Below, piece after piece: positions 45,101-58,289 of a DNA stretch of 64,000 nucleotides (its first letter is position 1; each line of letters starts with the position of its first letter). The notes under the pieces are model-generated. The model saw nothing but the letters and a program-made list of their open reading frames with translations, did no database searches and was not told the origin of the DNA. This DNA comes from Aquilaria yunnanensis. Its lineage: Eukaryota; Streptophyta; Magnoliopsida; Malvales; Thymelaeaceae. A program made the position numbers and the translations under genes. The stretch is taken from positions 7,502,001-7,566,000 of the forward strand of contig CM077596.1 of NCBI GenBank assembly GCA_039654915.1, given 5' to 3'.

Positions 45101-46270
45101 AGGCATTTCTGCATGGTTACTTGAATGAAGCAATCTACATGAAACAGCCCACTGGATATGTTCATCTCGGTTTTCCCAATTATGTCTGCCGGCTGCATAA
45201 AGCTCTTTACGGGCTGAAACAAGCACCTAGGGCATGGTATGCTCGATTAAGCTCATAACTTCTCGAGCTTGGTTTTTCCTCTTCTAAGGCTGATAATTCA
45301 CTCTTTATATTGAAGGAGAAAGGTGTTACTCTTTATATTTTAATTTATGTTGATGACATTCTTATCACTGGTTCTTCATCAATACTTGTTGACAAGTTTT
45401 TACAGGAGCTTCGAAAAGATTTTGCTACAAAGGATTTGGGAAACCTAAGTTATTTTCTTGGCATTGAAGTCATCAGAGATAAGCATGGATTAATCCTTTC
45501 TCAGCAAAGGTATATACTTGATTTGTTGGCTCGAACAAATATGCTTGATCCCAAATCAACGTCAACTTTCATGTCAACTGAAGGGAAAATGTCTCAAAAT
45601 GATGGTGATGCACTTTCTGACGCTACCAAATATCGAAGAACTGTCGAAGCACTTCAGTACATCAAGCTAATGAGACCTAATGTATCATTTGCTGTAAACA
45701 AAGCCTGCCAATTTATGCATTCTCCCACAACAATACAATGGGCAGTAGTGAAACGGATCCTTCGATACCTACAGAACACATATGCACTTAGGCTACGCAT
45801 CTAGAAATCACAATCAACTCGTCTTAGTGCCTTTTCAGACACAGATTGGGCAAGATGTCCGGATGATAGGCGATCAACCAGCGGTTATATTGTCTTTCTT
45901 GGATCGAACTTAGTGTCATGGAGCTCAAGAAAACATCTACTATTTCACGTTCAAGCACAGAAGCTGAGTATAGATCGTTGGCTAATACTACAGTTGAATT
46001 AATATGGCTTCAGTTGCTACTTTTCTGAGTTCGGAGTGTTCCAGCCACATCCTCCAATACTTTGGTGTGATAATCTTGGGGCCACATATCTCACGGCAAA
46101 TCCTTTGTTTCATGCTAGAACAAAACATATAGAAATTGACTTCCACTTTGTTTGAGAAAAGGTTGTACAAAGGAACTTAGAAGTTCAGTTCATATCCACC
46201 AAAGATCAACTTGCTGATATCTTAACCAAACTACTGTCTGCAATGGATTTTCAGAAGTTCTGCTTCAATC
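42200..46270 (+). pseudogene. Ty1/copia gag-pol polyprotein, many stops
   Basis: Domains in canonical copia order. Gag: MSSLNSS..., RENYLLWKAQFLPYL. CCHC knuckle at about 43078-43120: CQVCQKPGHSTIAC. Protease: WYTDNGANDHII (Asn in place of the usual Ser beside the catalytic Asp). Pre-integrase: DQWHKRLGHPSLS. Integrase: SFIDNFSKFVWLYP, QTDWGGEY and HTHEQNGSAERKHRHI, a near-complete D,D,E layout. Reverse transcriptase: RHKARLVAKGY, then LIYVDDILITGSS at about 45338. RNase [19 protein letters not shown] and [18 protein letters not shown]. Stops (for example at 42596, 43688, 44240, 44804 and 45802) and some shifts leave it inactive. The short LTRs and sequence style suggest the Ale/Retrofit lineage. 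Confidence 0.9.
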
Positions 46271-46310
46271 TCAACGTGACCTCAAGACCCTTGAGATTGC
46301 AGGGGTGTAT

Positions 46311-46489
46311 TGAAGATAGAGTTCTCAATAACCGGATAGATAGAGTTACTTGATCTTTAAGTTATCTTATCTCTATAGATTTGTTTATCGTATAAACATT
46401 TACTTGTTTATGGAACTCGTGTAACCTGTATAAATAATACACAAGAATCACGTTGAGGTGTGGGAAGCCAAATACTTGTTTTCTTTACG
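46311..46489 (+). repeat. 3' LTR of the copia element
   Basis: Aligns over its full length with the six upstream LTR copies. It differs at several scattered positions, for example the final base (tttacg instead of tttaca). Confidence 0.88.
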
Positions 46490-47720
46490 TGTAAGACCAA
46501 CAACATATCTTACGTGTTTCCGACTCTCAAAAATTCCTATTTCCAACTGACAAAAGAAACTGCAGCAGGAAGGATGAAAGTATAGGAACATCAATAGGAA
46601 GAAGGAACAAATTTCAAACCATGTATTTCGCTTCCTCTTGATTTTTAATCAGCATTTTCACTATTAGTTATTTAAAATGTTTTATTATGTATTCACCTAG
46701 CATGACACCCAGCAAAAACAACAAGAGGTAGTAGCAAAACAAGCAGGTTCCAATATAATTGTCTTCATGTGATTCACTATGTTTGACTGCTCTATTACAT
46801 CTATTGGTTGGTCTGTGTATTGCAAACTTTATACTGTTATTGATGGTGTTTGACGATTTCTACTTCTTGTTAATAAATAACATGGTAGAAATGAGTAATT
46901 ACCGATATTGTTGAGATGAATGTCAGATGGGTCCACTAGGTATGGACGAAAACATTGATGACGGTGACAAGTTAAGGATGTAGAACAAATTGGCAGAAAA
47001 GTTTACAATTCTTTGGGGGGTTGTAGGAGGAATTTAACTGAGTAAAATTCTCTAAATGCATGGAGAGACATAGAGCAATCATTTTGATATCGTACTAATA
47101 TAAAGGTTACAAATTTTGCCATTTTTTGATATCCTACTAATATAGGTGTAATTATATGTATATGATTTTTTAGATCTCAATTCATGGCAGTATCACTTTT
47201 TATTTTTTATTTTTTTGTGAGTTCAAAAATATAAGTTGGTTGAGCAATGATGTACCACTTTTTAATGTTTCTTAGTGAGTGCGAAAAAGATAAGTTCGTC
47301 GACCTACATGTTGCAAAATGTTTTTCAAGTCTGAGTCCTACATGCATCATGCATTATCACTTAAATAGAGGCCAGGAAAATGAATACCTATTAGCCACAA
47401 ATGGGTGAAGGCCTACAGCTTCTCGCTCGTTGACCCGTGCCTTCTGAAAATAACTATTAATTTGGGCTTCAAAAATTGGAAGATCATAATATTATTATAA
47501 TTTTAGCAAATTCTCAAATTATATAAGATTTAAGGTATTTTCCTTTAAAAAAAGTACTTTTCATGATTTTTTAATTTTATTCATACCAAAATAGAAAATA
47601 TATTTAAAATGTTGTTTTTATAAACAAGTTTCATTAAATTTCACTAAATGATGGTGTTCATTACAGGTCATATAAGATAATTTCAATTTGACACAACTAC
47701 CCGTCCGTTTGACAGGTTAT
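46490..47720. other. Unassigned AT-rich DNA, no gene seen
   Basis: No supported frame, repeat or structural RNA. Confidence 0.45.
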
Positions 47721-47928
47721 GAAACTAGTTTTAATTAAAAGTCAATATTATGTAGTTGCAATAATCCATGAAAGTACAATTTTTGTAATCTTACTAAATT
47801 TTTATGAATTTTTCTAATTCAAGGTATTAAAACAGAAAATTCATAAATATTTAACAACATTATAAAAATTTACTTTCAAATGGATTATTGCATCTAAATA
47901 ATATTGAATTTCAAATAAAATTGGTTTC
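47721..47928. mobile_element. Foldback (MITE-like) element
   Basis: Two arms of about 92 bp (47721-47812 and 47836-47928) are imperfect inverted copies separated by 23 bp. The left arm starts gaaactagttttaatt and the right arm ends aaaattggtttc. Similarity looks near 80 %. No coding capacity and no clear target duplication. Confidence 0.65.
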
Positions 47929-48859
47929 AAGTAAAAAAAATATTAAAGTAAAAATAAGTCAGTTGATTTAAATTAAAACGAATTGGCCATTATGTTAACT
48001 TGGTCAACAAGATTCGTAAACCTTCAAGGCCAACACTTTTTATTTGACTAGTAGGCTAACATAGTTAATACGTATTGGATTTCTTGGGTTAGTAAGGGTT
48101 AGGGGTGGAAACAGACCAAGTCTCTTATTAAATAGTTTGAGCTCGAGCTTGATTTCATGGTTATCAAGTCAAGCCTAATGAGTTTTGAGCAGCATTTTAG
48201 GTTCAAACTCTTAAAAACTGAGCTTTAAGCCCAATAATGTTCGAATTGACATTTCGTTGAGCCTAATAAGCCTAATCTTATTTTTAATATACCTTGATTT
48301 TTGACTTTTAATTATATTAGTCAAGCATGCCATATATACTAAGGGAAGGGAAAAGGCCGCTTTACGGAGATGGCTCTATGGGTTGTCTGTCCTAATGCCC
48401 CTTCACGACAGCGACACCGCTCTCGAATTAGTTATTAATTTTAACTTTAATTTCAATTCATGAATGTATCTCCCCACCCTAGTCCCCACTCCTAGCACAT
48501 TTGCGTCATCCTTTTCTTGGCACTTTATCTCTTTCTCATGTGCAGCGCATTAGCGCGGCCTCACAGCCCACCATAAATCTCGCCAACCTAACAGCATCCA
48601 TCTAGCCCTTCGACCTATATATCTGAAAAATATATGTCCAGGCACACACTCCACCCAATAGCAACTGATTTTTGCAAAAGCCACCACCAAGTCCTCAACC
48701 GCTCCACTGCCTGAGTCTTCATTCAATTACCACGACCACCCGCCGTGTCAGAACCTATTTAAGTCATGGTTGATTTAATTTTGAAGTAAATCTATAATTT
48801 TCCCTAAACTTTGTTCACTTAGATATTTAACCCCTTCAACTATGACTCAAAGGAACTCA
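47929..48859. other. Unassigned DNA
   Basis: No gene. The last 70 bp (48790-48850) are an inverted copy of 52340-52400, with blocks aaactttgttcac and ttaaccccttcaac. Confidence 0.45.
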
Positions 48860-51426
48860 TGTCACAGAGTGGGGACCTAGTGCCCCAAATTAATTGACTT
48901 GTAGGCACTTAAGACTATGGTCCCACTTAATTATTATTAGCTGACTATTACTTATGGCTATATTAAAATAATTTATGTACAACTAATTACTTAGCCTACC
49001 TTATAAGAAAATATGGATGTGTTTGTCTTGGCAATGAAAATCAATTAAGTAAACCAGCCGAAGAAAACATCACTCAAGCGTTAATTTTAAAGCATACTTA
49101 AAACATTCCAAGACAATAAAATGCCATTTACTTCAACTTCAAATAATAGTTAGTGCACACTTTTTAACATTAACATGTACCCAAGAGTAACTCAAAGGTC
49201 TTACACAACAATGTATCCTAGTAGAGGCAATGTCTTAGTACACAATGTACCATATACACAAGGTAAAATACTACTAAAATCATCTACTTGACATCCCAAC
49301 TTTGAGCTACCGAGCTATAAGTACAAAGCCCTCACATGTCCCTACATTTAGCCTCTAACAGTAAAGGCATAAACACTTAGTTAGTACAAAACTTATCTTT
49401 CAAGCAACCTTAGAATCTCATGGATTCAAGTAAAGAAGTACTTGAAAACGAGAAAAACATACACAACTATCCACTGAGTTGTTCGGCTTGACATTAGAAC
49501 CTGCACAACAAACTTAAGGGAGTGAGTACATGAATGTACTCAATAAGGGTCTTTTGTGGTACCTATAAAGAAGATGATAAACAAGCACACAAATATGGCA
49601 TACAAGCAAGTAAACAACCATTAAACAACCAACACAAACAATAAACATAATCAATATGCAATGCATGAATGTATGATATGCAACTGCACAATCCTTGGGA
49701 CTTCTTACACCGTAGATGCCTTATGCTTGCTATGAGCTCAAATGATGGAGGCATTTAAGACACTAGCCCACGTATCTCGAATCCTTTACCTCATTTAAGT
49801 CCTACTTATGGGTCCTATAGTAGATCATCACATCCTCTCAAATCTTTCCCATATTTCATTTAACTTATTGCGCAAGGTAGCTATCTTATGTGGTCCAACT
49901 TGCCAAACTATTAGAGCTTAGCTTAAAGTTCATTAGTGGCTTACTTACCAAACCAAAAGATTTGGTTAGGATCCTATTTGGTTTCCTCTTCATTGCCCAA
50001 AGGTCTAAGATATCTCATTTGGCCTAATGAAGACTACGAAACCCACCTCAATCCCCTTACTTCTTTCTTAACAACTTGAGCCCTTTAACCCCTTTAGCCA
50101 CCCTTCTTTACCTTACTTTAACCACATCACTTAGCCACATCCTAAATAATGCATAATTCCTAACTTAGGATTGAGTTTTAGACCCAACCAAAGCTACTGA
50201 ATATCTTAGAATAGCCTAGGGATGATAATCAAGAGATTGAGACATTCTTAAGGTGCATTGCACTTAAGGGGCTTAGGCCTTGGCGACATAGCACCAAAGG
50301 CATCATCAAAGCAAAAAAATTTCTTGTTTCCTTGGGCACTGTTGGTCATGCATCGTCACTATTGGTGACGCATCCCCAATGGCTTCTTCAACATTTTGTG
50401 CTCTTGTGCTATTTTGCACAAATCTTTCTTAATCATTCAATTGCCAAAGCCAAACCAAATAGGTCTTGCTTTTACTTTATTCCCACATGTAATATTACCT
50501 TTATTCATTATTAAAGATAACTAAACTTGAACTCTTACCTCAAATTCAGCTACAAAGTAAGAACAAAAACTCAAGCACCACAAGCACACTTGAGCTTAAT
50601 TTAGCTCTCTTGAGTTCTAGACCTAAAACCAACGTGATATGGAACTAAGAACTTGAAATAAAGACCATTTATAGCTACTCAATCAACTTAGAACCACCTC
50701 AATCCAATCCAAGAAGATTACCTTAGGGTTTATGCCCAAAACATGCAACAAAGAGCTAAAATGAAGCAAATGCTCCAATGATGAGTTAGAGGATTCTTAA
50801 TTTCACTTTGGGACCTTCAAATTTGCTGGAAATTTGTGGGATTAGAGGAACTAGTAGCAGGTGAGCTGCTAGAGAGGGAGAGGCATGAAAATGGAAAATG
50901 GAAGAGATGAAGAATTGGGTCCAAGTCTTGCATAATATCTTAACCACTTCAGTAAGGCATTTTTCTTGTTTTCAAGGCTCTTGGCCCCCAAGTTCTCTTT
51001 TGTTCACTTTGGCCACTAGACTTACTATGGAAACCATCCCTTCTTGGTTCCAAATAATTGTTTTATGCATCCTATGCTTAGTCTCTTGGACATTTAAGCC
51101 ACTTAAGACATAAATGACTCATTTGAACACTTAGTGCAATGTTTTGCACTTTTCTTCAAATGGTAGTTCTAATATATAGAATAACTTATGGCCTTAACTT
51201 AATTAGTAAAAAATCCTTACATGAACCTAATGCCACTCACTTAGGTAAATGATTACTATTTTGCTATTATGACTTTTAGGTACCAAATCACACTTAGGAA
51301 CTTGTTTTTACTTTACTTAGTTAGTCTTTCTTGCTTAACAAGAAACTAATTTGAGATATAAGTAAAAATACTTGAATAAAACATACTTATAGAGTCAAAG
51401 TAATGCATTAACTAGGAGAGTTGTCG
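48860..51426. repeat. 2.57-kb direct repeat, left copy
   Basis: Shares with the right copy, in order, blocks near 48960 (acttagcctacc), 49150 (gtgcacactttttaacatt), 49680 (cacaatccttggg), 50200 (atcttagaatagcctaggga), 50740 (acatgcaacaaagagctaaa) and 51100 (gactcatttgaacacttagtg). Confidence 0.7.
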
Positions 51427-54341
51427 CAACTCAGCCCCCAAACTTTGTTAACTAGAACCCATTTTGCCCTTCTTAGATCACTTGCAATCATGTTTTATGA
51501 ATGCATCAAGTAAATACCCTTTTTAGTTTTAGTAAGGTGTTAAAGAAAAATAATATTGAAAAAGGAGGCTGGACTTGGCATTTCCATATAAGCTTTTCTC
51601 GTTGAACATTCTTGGATTAGTATAGTGGTTTTCTTTGTGTTCTTGGCATTTTCTTCTTGTTTTTTTTTTTTTAAATTTTTGATCTTTTTTTAGAGTTTCT
51701 AAATACTTTTAGGTTAACTTCACTGTGGATTTATCTAGGCTCTAGACCAATTGGTGTGTGGGTTGTAATTCCATAATGAAGACTTATAAGTGAGTAGTAA
51801 TTAGTGCTGAAGGTGAATGATTGCAAGACTGATGACATGAGCTCGTCATTCTTGTGTTGCAAGATGTTGGGCACTAGTTTGGGTGCGTGATGCCTTATAT
51901 AAAGGATCCAAAGGACAGTGACGTGGAGTCACTAGTTTGTGAAAGATGGTGCGAGTTGATGCCTTGATGAAGAACCATATAACAATTGTCTTGTGTTACA
52001 TGATGAGCACCGACTAGCTCCACCATTAATTTCAACACCTAAAGTCACAAAAGTTAAAGAGGAAGTTGTGGGCGACAATGCTCAACTTGATACTAGACGA
52101 TTAAGTTGGGTACATGATGCTGTAGGTGCAAAAGATTGTTTAGAATTTCATATGCTTAAGGTTGTTGTACTTTGGGAGGATAATTGTGAAGGACTTGGAT
52201 TTGCACTTTTGGAGGAAAATGTTCATCTTAAGTCCTTGTGAAACTGAAAAGAACATTTTTGTGACATAGTCATCACACATGATTAGTAATGGGGTTATGT
52301 GTCCCGGTTAACGAAATTGGGGGCCTAAGTTATCCAGAGTCAAAGTTGAAGGGGTTAAGTGTCCGAGTGAACAAAGTTTGGGGTGAATTATGGTATATTC
52401 TATTTAATTTTTCTTTGGATAATTTTTCCTTCCAGATTATTGGTTATAGTTGAACAATTTAAAAGAAAAAGAAATTGCTTGTATGGTTAAATTATGCCAT
52501 CAAACTAGTGTCATGACTTATCTAACGGATAAGATAGTAGTTGATATAAAAAAAATGTGTTCCACTAATTGTGTTAAAAAATCTTAAAAATTCAATTTGA
52601 AGAAGAAAATGTAAACCATTAAATGTTACAACATGTGTGTGAGAGGGATAGTCATATATGTGAGGAAATTCTATTTTGGGGTATTTTGCCACAGCAATGC
52701 AATTCTTTATGAGTTTAATCCTGTTAACATAGAAAGTATGAGTTAAATTTTTAATAGTTTAGATGTTTAGGTAAAGTTTATTTATAAGATGTGTGGATGA
52801 AGTTAAACAAATACTATCATGAGATGGAAAGAATCACCATTTATGTACCACGATCATGTGACATGCAAACTCATGATTGGTATTTGGATCATGAGAAGTA
52901 TGAATGTTATTTTGAAAGTCCAACCTATCAGAAGGCTAAATTAGGAAGGTAAGAATGAAATATCTATTAAGAATTAGTGAATATATCTTAATGGTGCTTA
53001 TAGGGTAGAAGCAATTTTAACTTTAGTAGTTGATGATATGTTGAAATACGAAAATTGAGCAAATGTATAACTTAAAGTACTTGGCTTATGGCAACACAAT
53101 AATAAATATAAAATAATATTCTATCTGGCCCAAATTATTTACACTATTTACTATTTACAGCAATTAATTTAGAATTTTTTATCTTTAACTTTTTAGTATA
53201 TAAATATGAAATTTACTTTTTATATAAATGATACATTTATACTTGTTGTTTCTAAATATATTTTTTTAAATTTTTTCAAAAAAATAATAATATGAATAAA
53301 TTCATGTCAAACTCAGGTTAAAAAAGTGAAATGTATCAAAAAAATATAGGACAGAAAGAGAAATAATCAAGATTATACTAATTGGGCAGAAATACAAAAA
53401 AGGAATAAGAACATACGCATTCATGGATTAAAGTCGCATAATTGATGGAGTCATGTCTAGTATTTGATCTCAAGAAATAGCATGCTATAAAATTAAAACA
53501 ATGGTGAAGATGGAACTGTAGAGTGAAATACAAGGGAAATATTTAGTATATAAAAGCACAGAACCAAGCAATCTATTATTTTAGTTAGAATGCAAGCTTC
53601 TCCTCTTGATTAATGAAGTGAAACTTCTGAAGAGTCAATGGGTAAGAAAGATTCTGAAAGTTAAAAGAAGTAAGCACATGTTCAAGAATTAGCTCACAAT
53701 TCAGAAAGTGTTGAAATCACTGCTGAAGTTTTGTAGGCCCAGTATCCTATGTAATCAGGAGGAAGATTGAATAAGGTAGTAAATGAATTATCAAAACAAA
53801 GCAGTAGAGTCAAACAACTCAACAATTATGTTAAATCTTTAATAAAACTCAAAGGATTTGAATAAGTTTTTTTTTGCTAAATAATAAAATGAAATTTTAT
53901 CAATCTAATGAATGAACTTGAAGTAATTACAAATGGATACTGTCTGGGTGGTGTTCGATTGACAATGTTGCAGTCATAATAGAAAAAACAAAAAAGTTAA
54001 ACCAATTAGTTCAATTTTTATTTTGCATTATTTCTCACATGTGATATACCACCATCCATGTTCAATGAAAAGCTCAGACATGATTGCACGACAAGTGTAG
54101 TTATTATACTAAAACCAAAATTTAGGTGGCAGTGTTAAAGAAATTTTAATTATTTATATTGTTTAAATAAAAATAAAGTGAAAGGTCAATCAATTGACAA
54201 ATAATGTTGCATGGGAAAAGAGTTCCTTAATTTTTGTGATGGTTCTTCGGCACCCCATAAAGTAGCCTAACCTTGGGCCACCAAGAAATTGGAGGAGGAA
54301 CATATGCTCAACATCCATTCCAAATGATGGTCTAAGATGAG
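51427..54341. other. Interior between the two 2.57-kb repeats
   Basis: No retrotransposon domain seen. An 82-codon frame at 51993-52241 (MLHDEHRLAPPLIS...) has no family that I recognise and is not called as a gene. The inverted partner of 48790-48850 lies at 52340-52400. The rest is AT-rich. Confidence 0.45.
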
Positions 54342-56914
54342 TGACACAAAGTAAGGTCCTAATGCACCGAATTACTTAACTTGTAGACTCTTAGGGACTA
54401 TGATCCCACTTAGTTACTATTTGCTAACTATTGCTTGTAGGTAAATTAAGACAATTTACATGCAACTAGTAACTTAGCCTACCCTGCAAAAAGATATGCA
54501 TGTGTTTTGTCCTGGCAATGTGAAACAAATAAGTAAACCATTTGAAGAAAACATTACTTGAACATTCTTTTTAAAACATACTTAAAGCGTGCCAAGACAA
54601 TAAAACACAAGTTACTTTAACTTCAAGTAATAGTTTGTGCACACTTTTTAACATTGTTATGCACCCAAAAATAATTCAATGGTCTAACCCCACAATATAT
54701 CCTAAAGAGGCAATGTCTTCGTACATAAGGTACCATATGCCCAAGTTAAAATCATAGCCAAGATCTATCACTTGAGCCCCACACTTGAGCTATCAAGCTC
54801 TAAGTACATGCCCCCACTTATCCTTGTGCACCACTCAGCCTCTAATTTGTACAGACATGGCACTTAGTTAGTACAATGCTTATCTATCAAGTAAGCTTAA
54901 AATCTCAAGGATTCAAGTACACAAGTGCCTACAAAAGGGGAAACTTAGCCCACAACTATACATTTAGTTGTTAGGCCCGACATTAGAACTTGCAAAACAA
55001 ATTTAAGTGAGTGAATACATGAAAGTACTCAGAAAAGGTCCCTTGGGTTACCTGCAAAAAGATGATAAGCAAACATGAAAATAAGGCATAAACTAAGCAA
55101 ATGACCAACCAACAATTAACACAAATAAATAACATAATAAATATGCAGTGCATGAATGTATGATATGCAACATGCACAATCCTTGGGCCTTCTTACATCC
55201 TAGGTGCTTTATTCTTAATGTGAGCTCAAATGGCAGAGGTATTTGAGACACTGGCCCTCGTATCCTGAATCCTTTACCTCCCTTAAGTCCCACTTATAGG
55301 TCCTAGAGTAGGTCATCACCTCTTCTAAAATCTTGCCCTTTTTTCCCTTAACTTATTGTACAAGGTAGTTATCTTTCGTGATCCAACTTGCCAAGTTATT
55401 GGAGCTTAGCTTAGGGCTTCTTAGTGGTTTACTTACCAAACCACAAGTTTTGGTTGGGCTCTTCTTAGGTTTTCTTTTCATTTCCCAAAGTTCTAAGACA
55501 TTTCACTTAGGCCAACGAAGACTCCGAAACTAGCCTTAATCCCCTAGGTGTCTTTTTAGTAACTTGAGCACTTAAACCCCCTTAGCCACTCTACCTAGCC
55601 CTACCTTATCAACATCACTTAGCCACCATTTAAATACTATGTAATTCTCAACTTAGTGATGAGTTTTAGACCCAACCAATGCTATGGAACATCTTAGAAT
55701 AGCCTAGGGATGTTAACTGAGAGATTAAGATGTTCTTAGAGTGCTTCAAGCTTGAAGGGCTTAAACCTTGGTTACATTGTTAGTGATGTGTCACCAAGGG
55801 CAAAAGGCCTTAGATTTCCTAGAACATAGCTGGCAACACGTCCCCAAGGATATTGTATCATTTTGCGTGCATGTGCTATCTTGCACAAATCTTGCTCAAT
55901 CTTTAAATCCCCAAAGACAATTCACATGGTTCTTTTTCTACTTCATTCCAACATGTAATAATGTGTTGCTATGCATTATTTGAGCTAAATTAATTTGAAT
56001 CCTTACTTCAAATTCAACTACAAATCAAGAACAAATCAGAAGCACTACAAGCACATTTGAGATCAACTTAACTCTCTTGAGTTCTAGACCTAAAATCAAA
56101 ATGATATGGCACCAAGAACTTTAAATCAAGACCATTTGTAGCTACTCAATCAACTTGGAACTAGCCTAGTCCATGCCAAGAAGCTTTCCTTAAGGTTTAT
56201 GCCAAAAACATGCAACAAAGAGCTAAAATGAAGCAAATGTACCAAGAATGAGTTAGACACTTCTTAATTTCTCTTTGGGACTATCAAAATTTGGGAAATT
56301 GTAGGAACAGGAGATCTTGTAGTAGGTGAACTTCTGGAGAGAATGAGCCACAAAATTGGGAAAGATAGAGATGGCGAATGATAGTCAACTCTTGCAAGAA
56401 ATATCTCAACCACTCCACTAAGGTATTTTCCTTGTTTTCCTATCTATTGGCCTTCAAGTTCTCTTTTGTTTCCATTCGGCCACTAGACAAAGACTCAAAA
56501 CCATCCCTCCTTGGTCCCAAAGAGTATTTTATGCCTCTTACATCTAGCCTCTTAAGCAATGAAGCCACTTAAGACTTAAATGGCTCATTTGAACACTTAG
56601 TGTAATTTTTTGCACCTTTTCTTCAAACAGTGACTCTATTAGCTGGAATAACTTATGGTCTTAACTTATTTAGGAAAAAAAAAATCCTTGCATGACCCTA
56701 ATTTCATTAAAATTATGGTCATGCCAGACATTTGGGACAAAATTACAATTTTGCCCATATAACTCTTAGGTGCTAAATCACACTTACGAAATCATCTTTA
56801 CTTAGCTTGCCTTTCTTACTTAATAAAATACTAACTTGAGGCATTTAAGTAAAAAAAACTTAAATAAAATATACTTATCAGGTTAAAGCCAGTCATTGAG
56901 TATGAGAGTTGTCA
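54342..56914. repeat. 2.57-kb direct repeat, right copy
   Basis: Partner of 48860-51426, co-linear along the whole length. It ends in atgagagttgtcaccatgag, directly before the Helitron relic. Confidence 0.7.
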
Positions 56915-57059
56915 CCATGAGGGCATAATTTTTTTGCATATTGGCATAATAGTAAACTATGTTAATATTTGCCATAATTGGAAAGTAAGGAAAAGTGAGA
57001 AAGTAGAATGGTCATAGGATCCAAGGAATTGATTGACTTCATCGATGTTAATATTTACG

Positions 57060-57840
57060 TGATATTTTGTCCCCGATGTTGAGGCTAGATTATATTGCTC
57101 TAGAAATTGAGAATAGTGGCAAATACTGGTAAGTTGTCATAGAAAGTTAAGTGGGATATTGATTATAATTTACTCAATAACATACCTTCACATAACTTAA
57201 CGGAAGTATAGGTCAGAACCATAATTTGGTTCATCATTGTGTTCTTCAATGAGTTGAAATCAAGCAGATTTGCTTAATCTCCCAAAAAAGTTATATCCAT
57301 GATCATTAAAATATAGATGTCATATGTAAGGATGATGACACTATAACTGGAAAGGAAAAGAAGTGGAAACATAGTTTATGTAGTACTGGTAAACAAAATT
57401 ATTTTAGATCTAGAACCTTTATAATACAGTTGTTGGTGGATAACCTCTCAATTTGTTTGGTCGCACAGGAATCAACAGTTTGAGTTAGCTTCCCAACGAT
57501 ATCTGTAGTGAAGGAAAGATCAGTATAAATTCTAAAATTATCATAAAAGTTAAATTATGAAATGTTTATTGTTCGAACTCAAACCACACTGTTGAATATT
57601 TGTAGTGTGGCAAAAATGGATCTAATGAAAAGGAAGAAACTTAAACTTGTAATGTGCAATATTTGGTACAAGAACAAAGGCCGGTGTGACTTTTGTTCTC
57701 ACATTGAAATGAATTATGTGTTCATTACTCATTGGCCTAAATGCTCTATCAATTGTAAAGACATTGAAATTTGAAATTACATACGCATTCCCCTTTTCCG
57801 GCTTAAATTTGAATCTTGGGGTTATGGAGATTGAAGCCAT
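57060..57840 (-). pseudogene. RPA1-like single-strand DNA-binding protein relic (Helitron-associated)
   Basis: Read on the minus strand from 57840, a 72-codon frame holds an OB-fold start typical of plant RPA70 paralogues: KFKPEKGNAYVISNFNVF, then a FRPMSNEHIIHFNVRT stretch. Further on, about 57230-57310, a second OB-fold piece is seen in broken frames (ITFLGD, then NQIMVLTYTSVKLCEG). Plant Helitrons often carry such RPA genes next to their helicase. With the PIF1-like relic upstream on the same strand, this is best read as one degraded Helitron. Confidence 0.65.
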
Positions 57841-58289
57841 TACAAGAATGCGATCATTCTAAAGAAAAACATTCAAGGAGTACGAACAGAGAATTATCAA
57901 GAATAAAATTATTAGTTAATAGATGTTTTACCACTACTAACAGGAAGTGCAATAAAGGAGCAATAGTAATACCTTTTCATTAAGTAGTTTTATCAAAATT
58001 TTGAATCACTTGTTGTTGTTAATGTTGATAGCCTCCCAAATACAACCTATTCATGCTCTGAATATCCAGTTGTAAGTCAGCAGACTCAATTGGTTGAGAT
58101 ATGTTATTTATGGTATGATTTTCACATATAATTTAAAAAATAATGGAATAATGTTCGACATTCGTGTACGCAAAGTGCTAGCACAAAATGTAGTGACAAT
58201 AACAATAGACATACAATGACATATCAAGGTACGATCAAATTGGTAAAGATGCTAAAACACTTCATGATACATAATATTCATTGTTAGTG
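57841..58289. other. Spacer between Helitron relics
   Basis: AT-rich, no gene seen. I could not find a definite Helitron CTRR hairpin end. Confidence 0.4.

Larger units (their letters stand above)
41986..46489 (+). mobile_element. Degenerate full-length Ty1/copia element (Ale/Retrofit-like)
   Basis: 5' LTR 41986-42163, primer site from 42164 (TGGTATTCGAGCC, one or two changes from the initiator-Met type), polyprotein region 42200-46270, and 3' LTR 46311-46489. LTRs are about 179 bp and start TGAAGATAGAG. The 3' LTR is preceded by a weak purine stretch (ttgcaggggtgtat). The 3' flank does not show a clear duplicate of the 5' flank aatat. It is the last and only complete unit of the array to its left. 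Confidence 0.9.
48860..56914. mobile_element. Old LTR-retrotransposon-like element with 2.57-kb direct repeats
   Basis: Direct repeats 48860-51426 and 54342-56914 have nearly equal length and co-linear blocks throughout, with termini TGTCACAGAG / TGACACAAAG at the left and GAGAGTTGTC at the right. They enclose a 2.9-kb interior without recognisable retrotransposon proteins. Divergence is high (perhaps 20-25 %). Strand is unclear because the termini are nearly palindromic and no primer site was found. A long tandem duplication or two separate solo LTRs are alternatives. Confidence 0.6.

Noticed and set aside
41986..46489. Active copia element
   Set aside because: At least five in-frame stops in the polyprotein region and divergence between its LTRs.
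51993..52241. 82-codon frame in the interior of the old element
   Set aside because: No recognised family, no promoter or splice context, and length expected by chance in this sequence.
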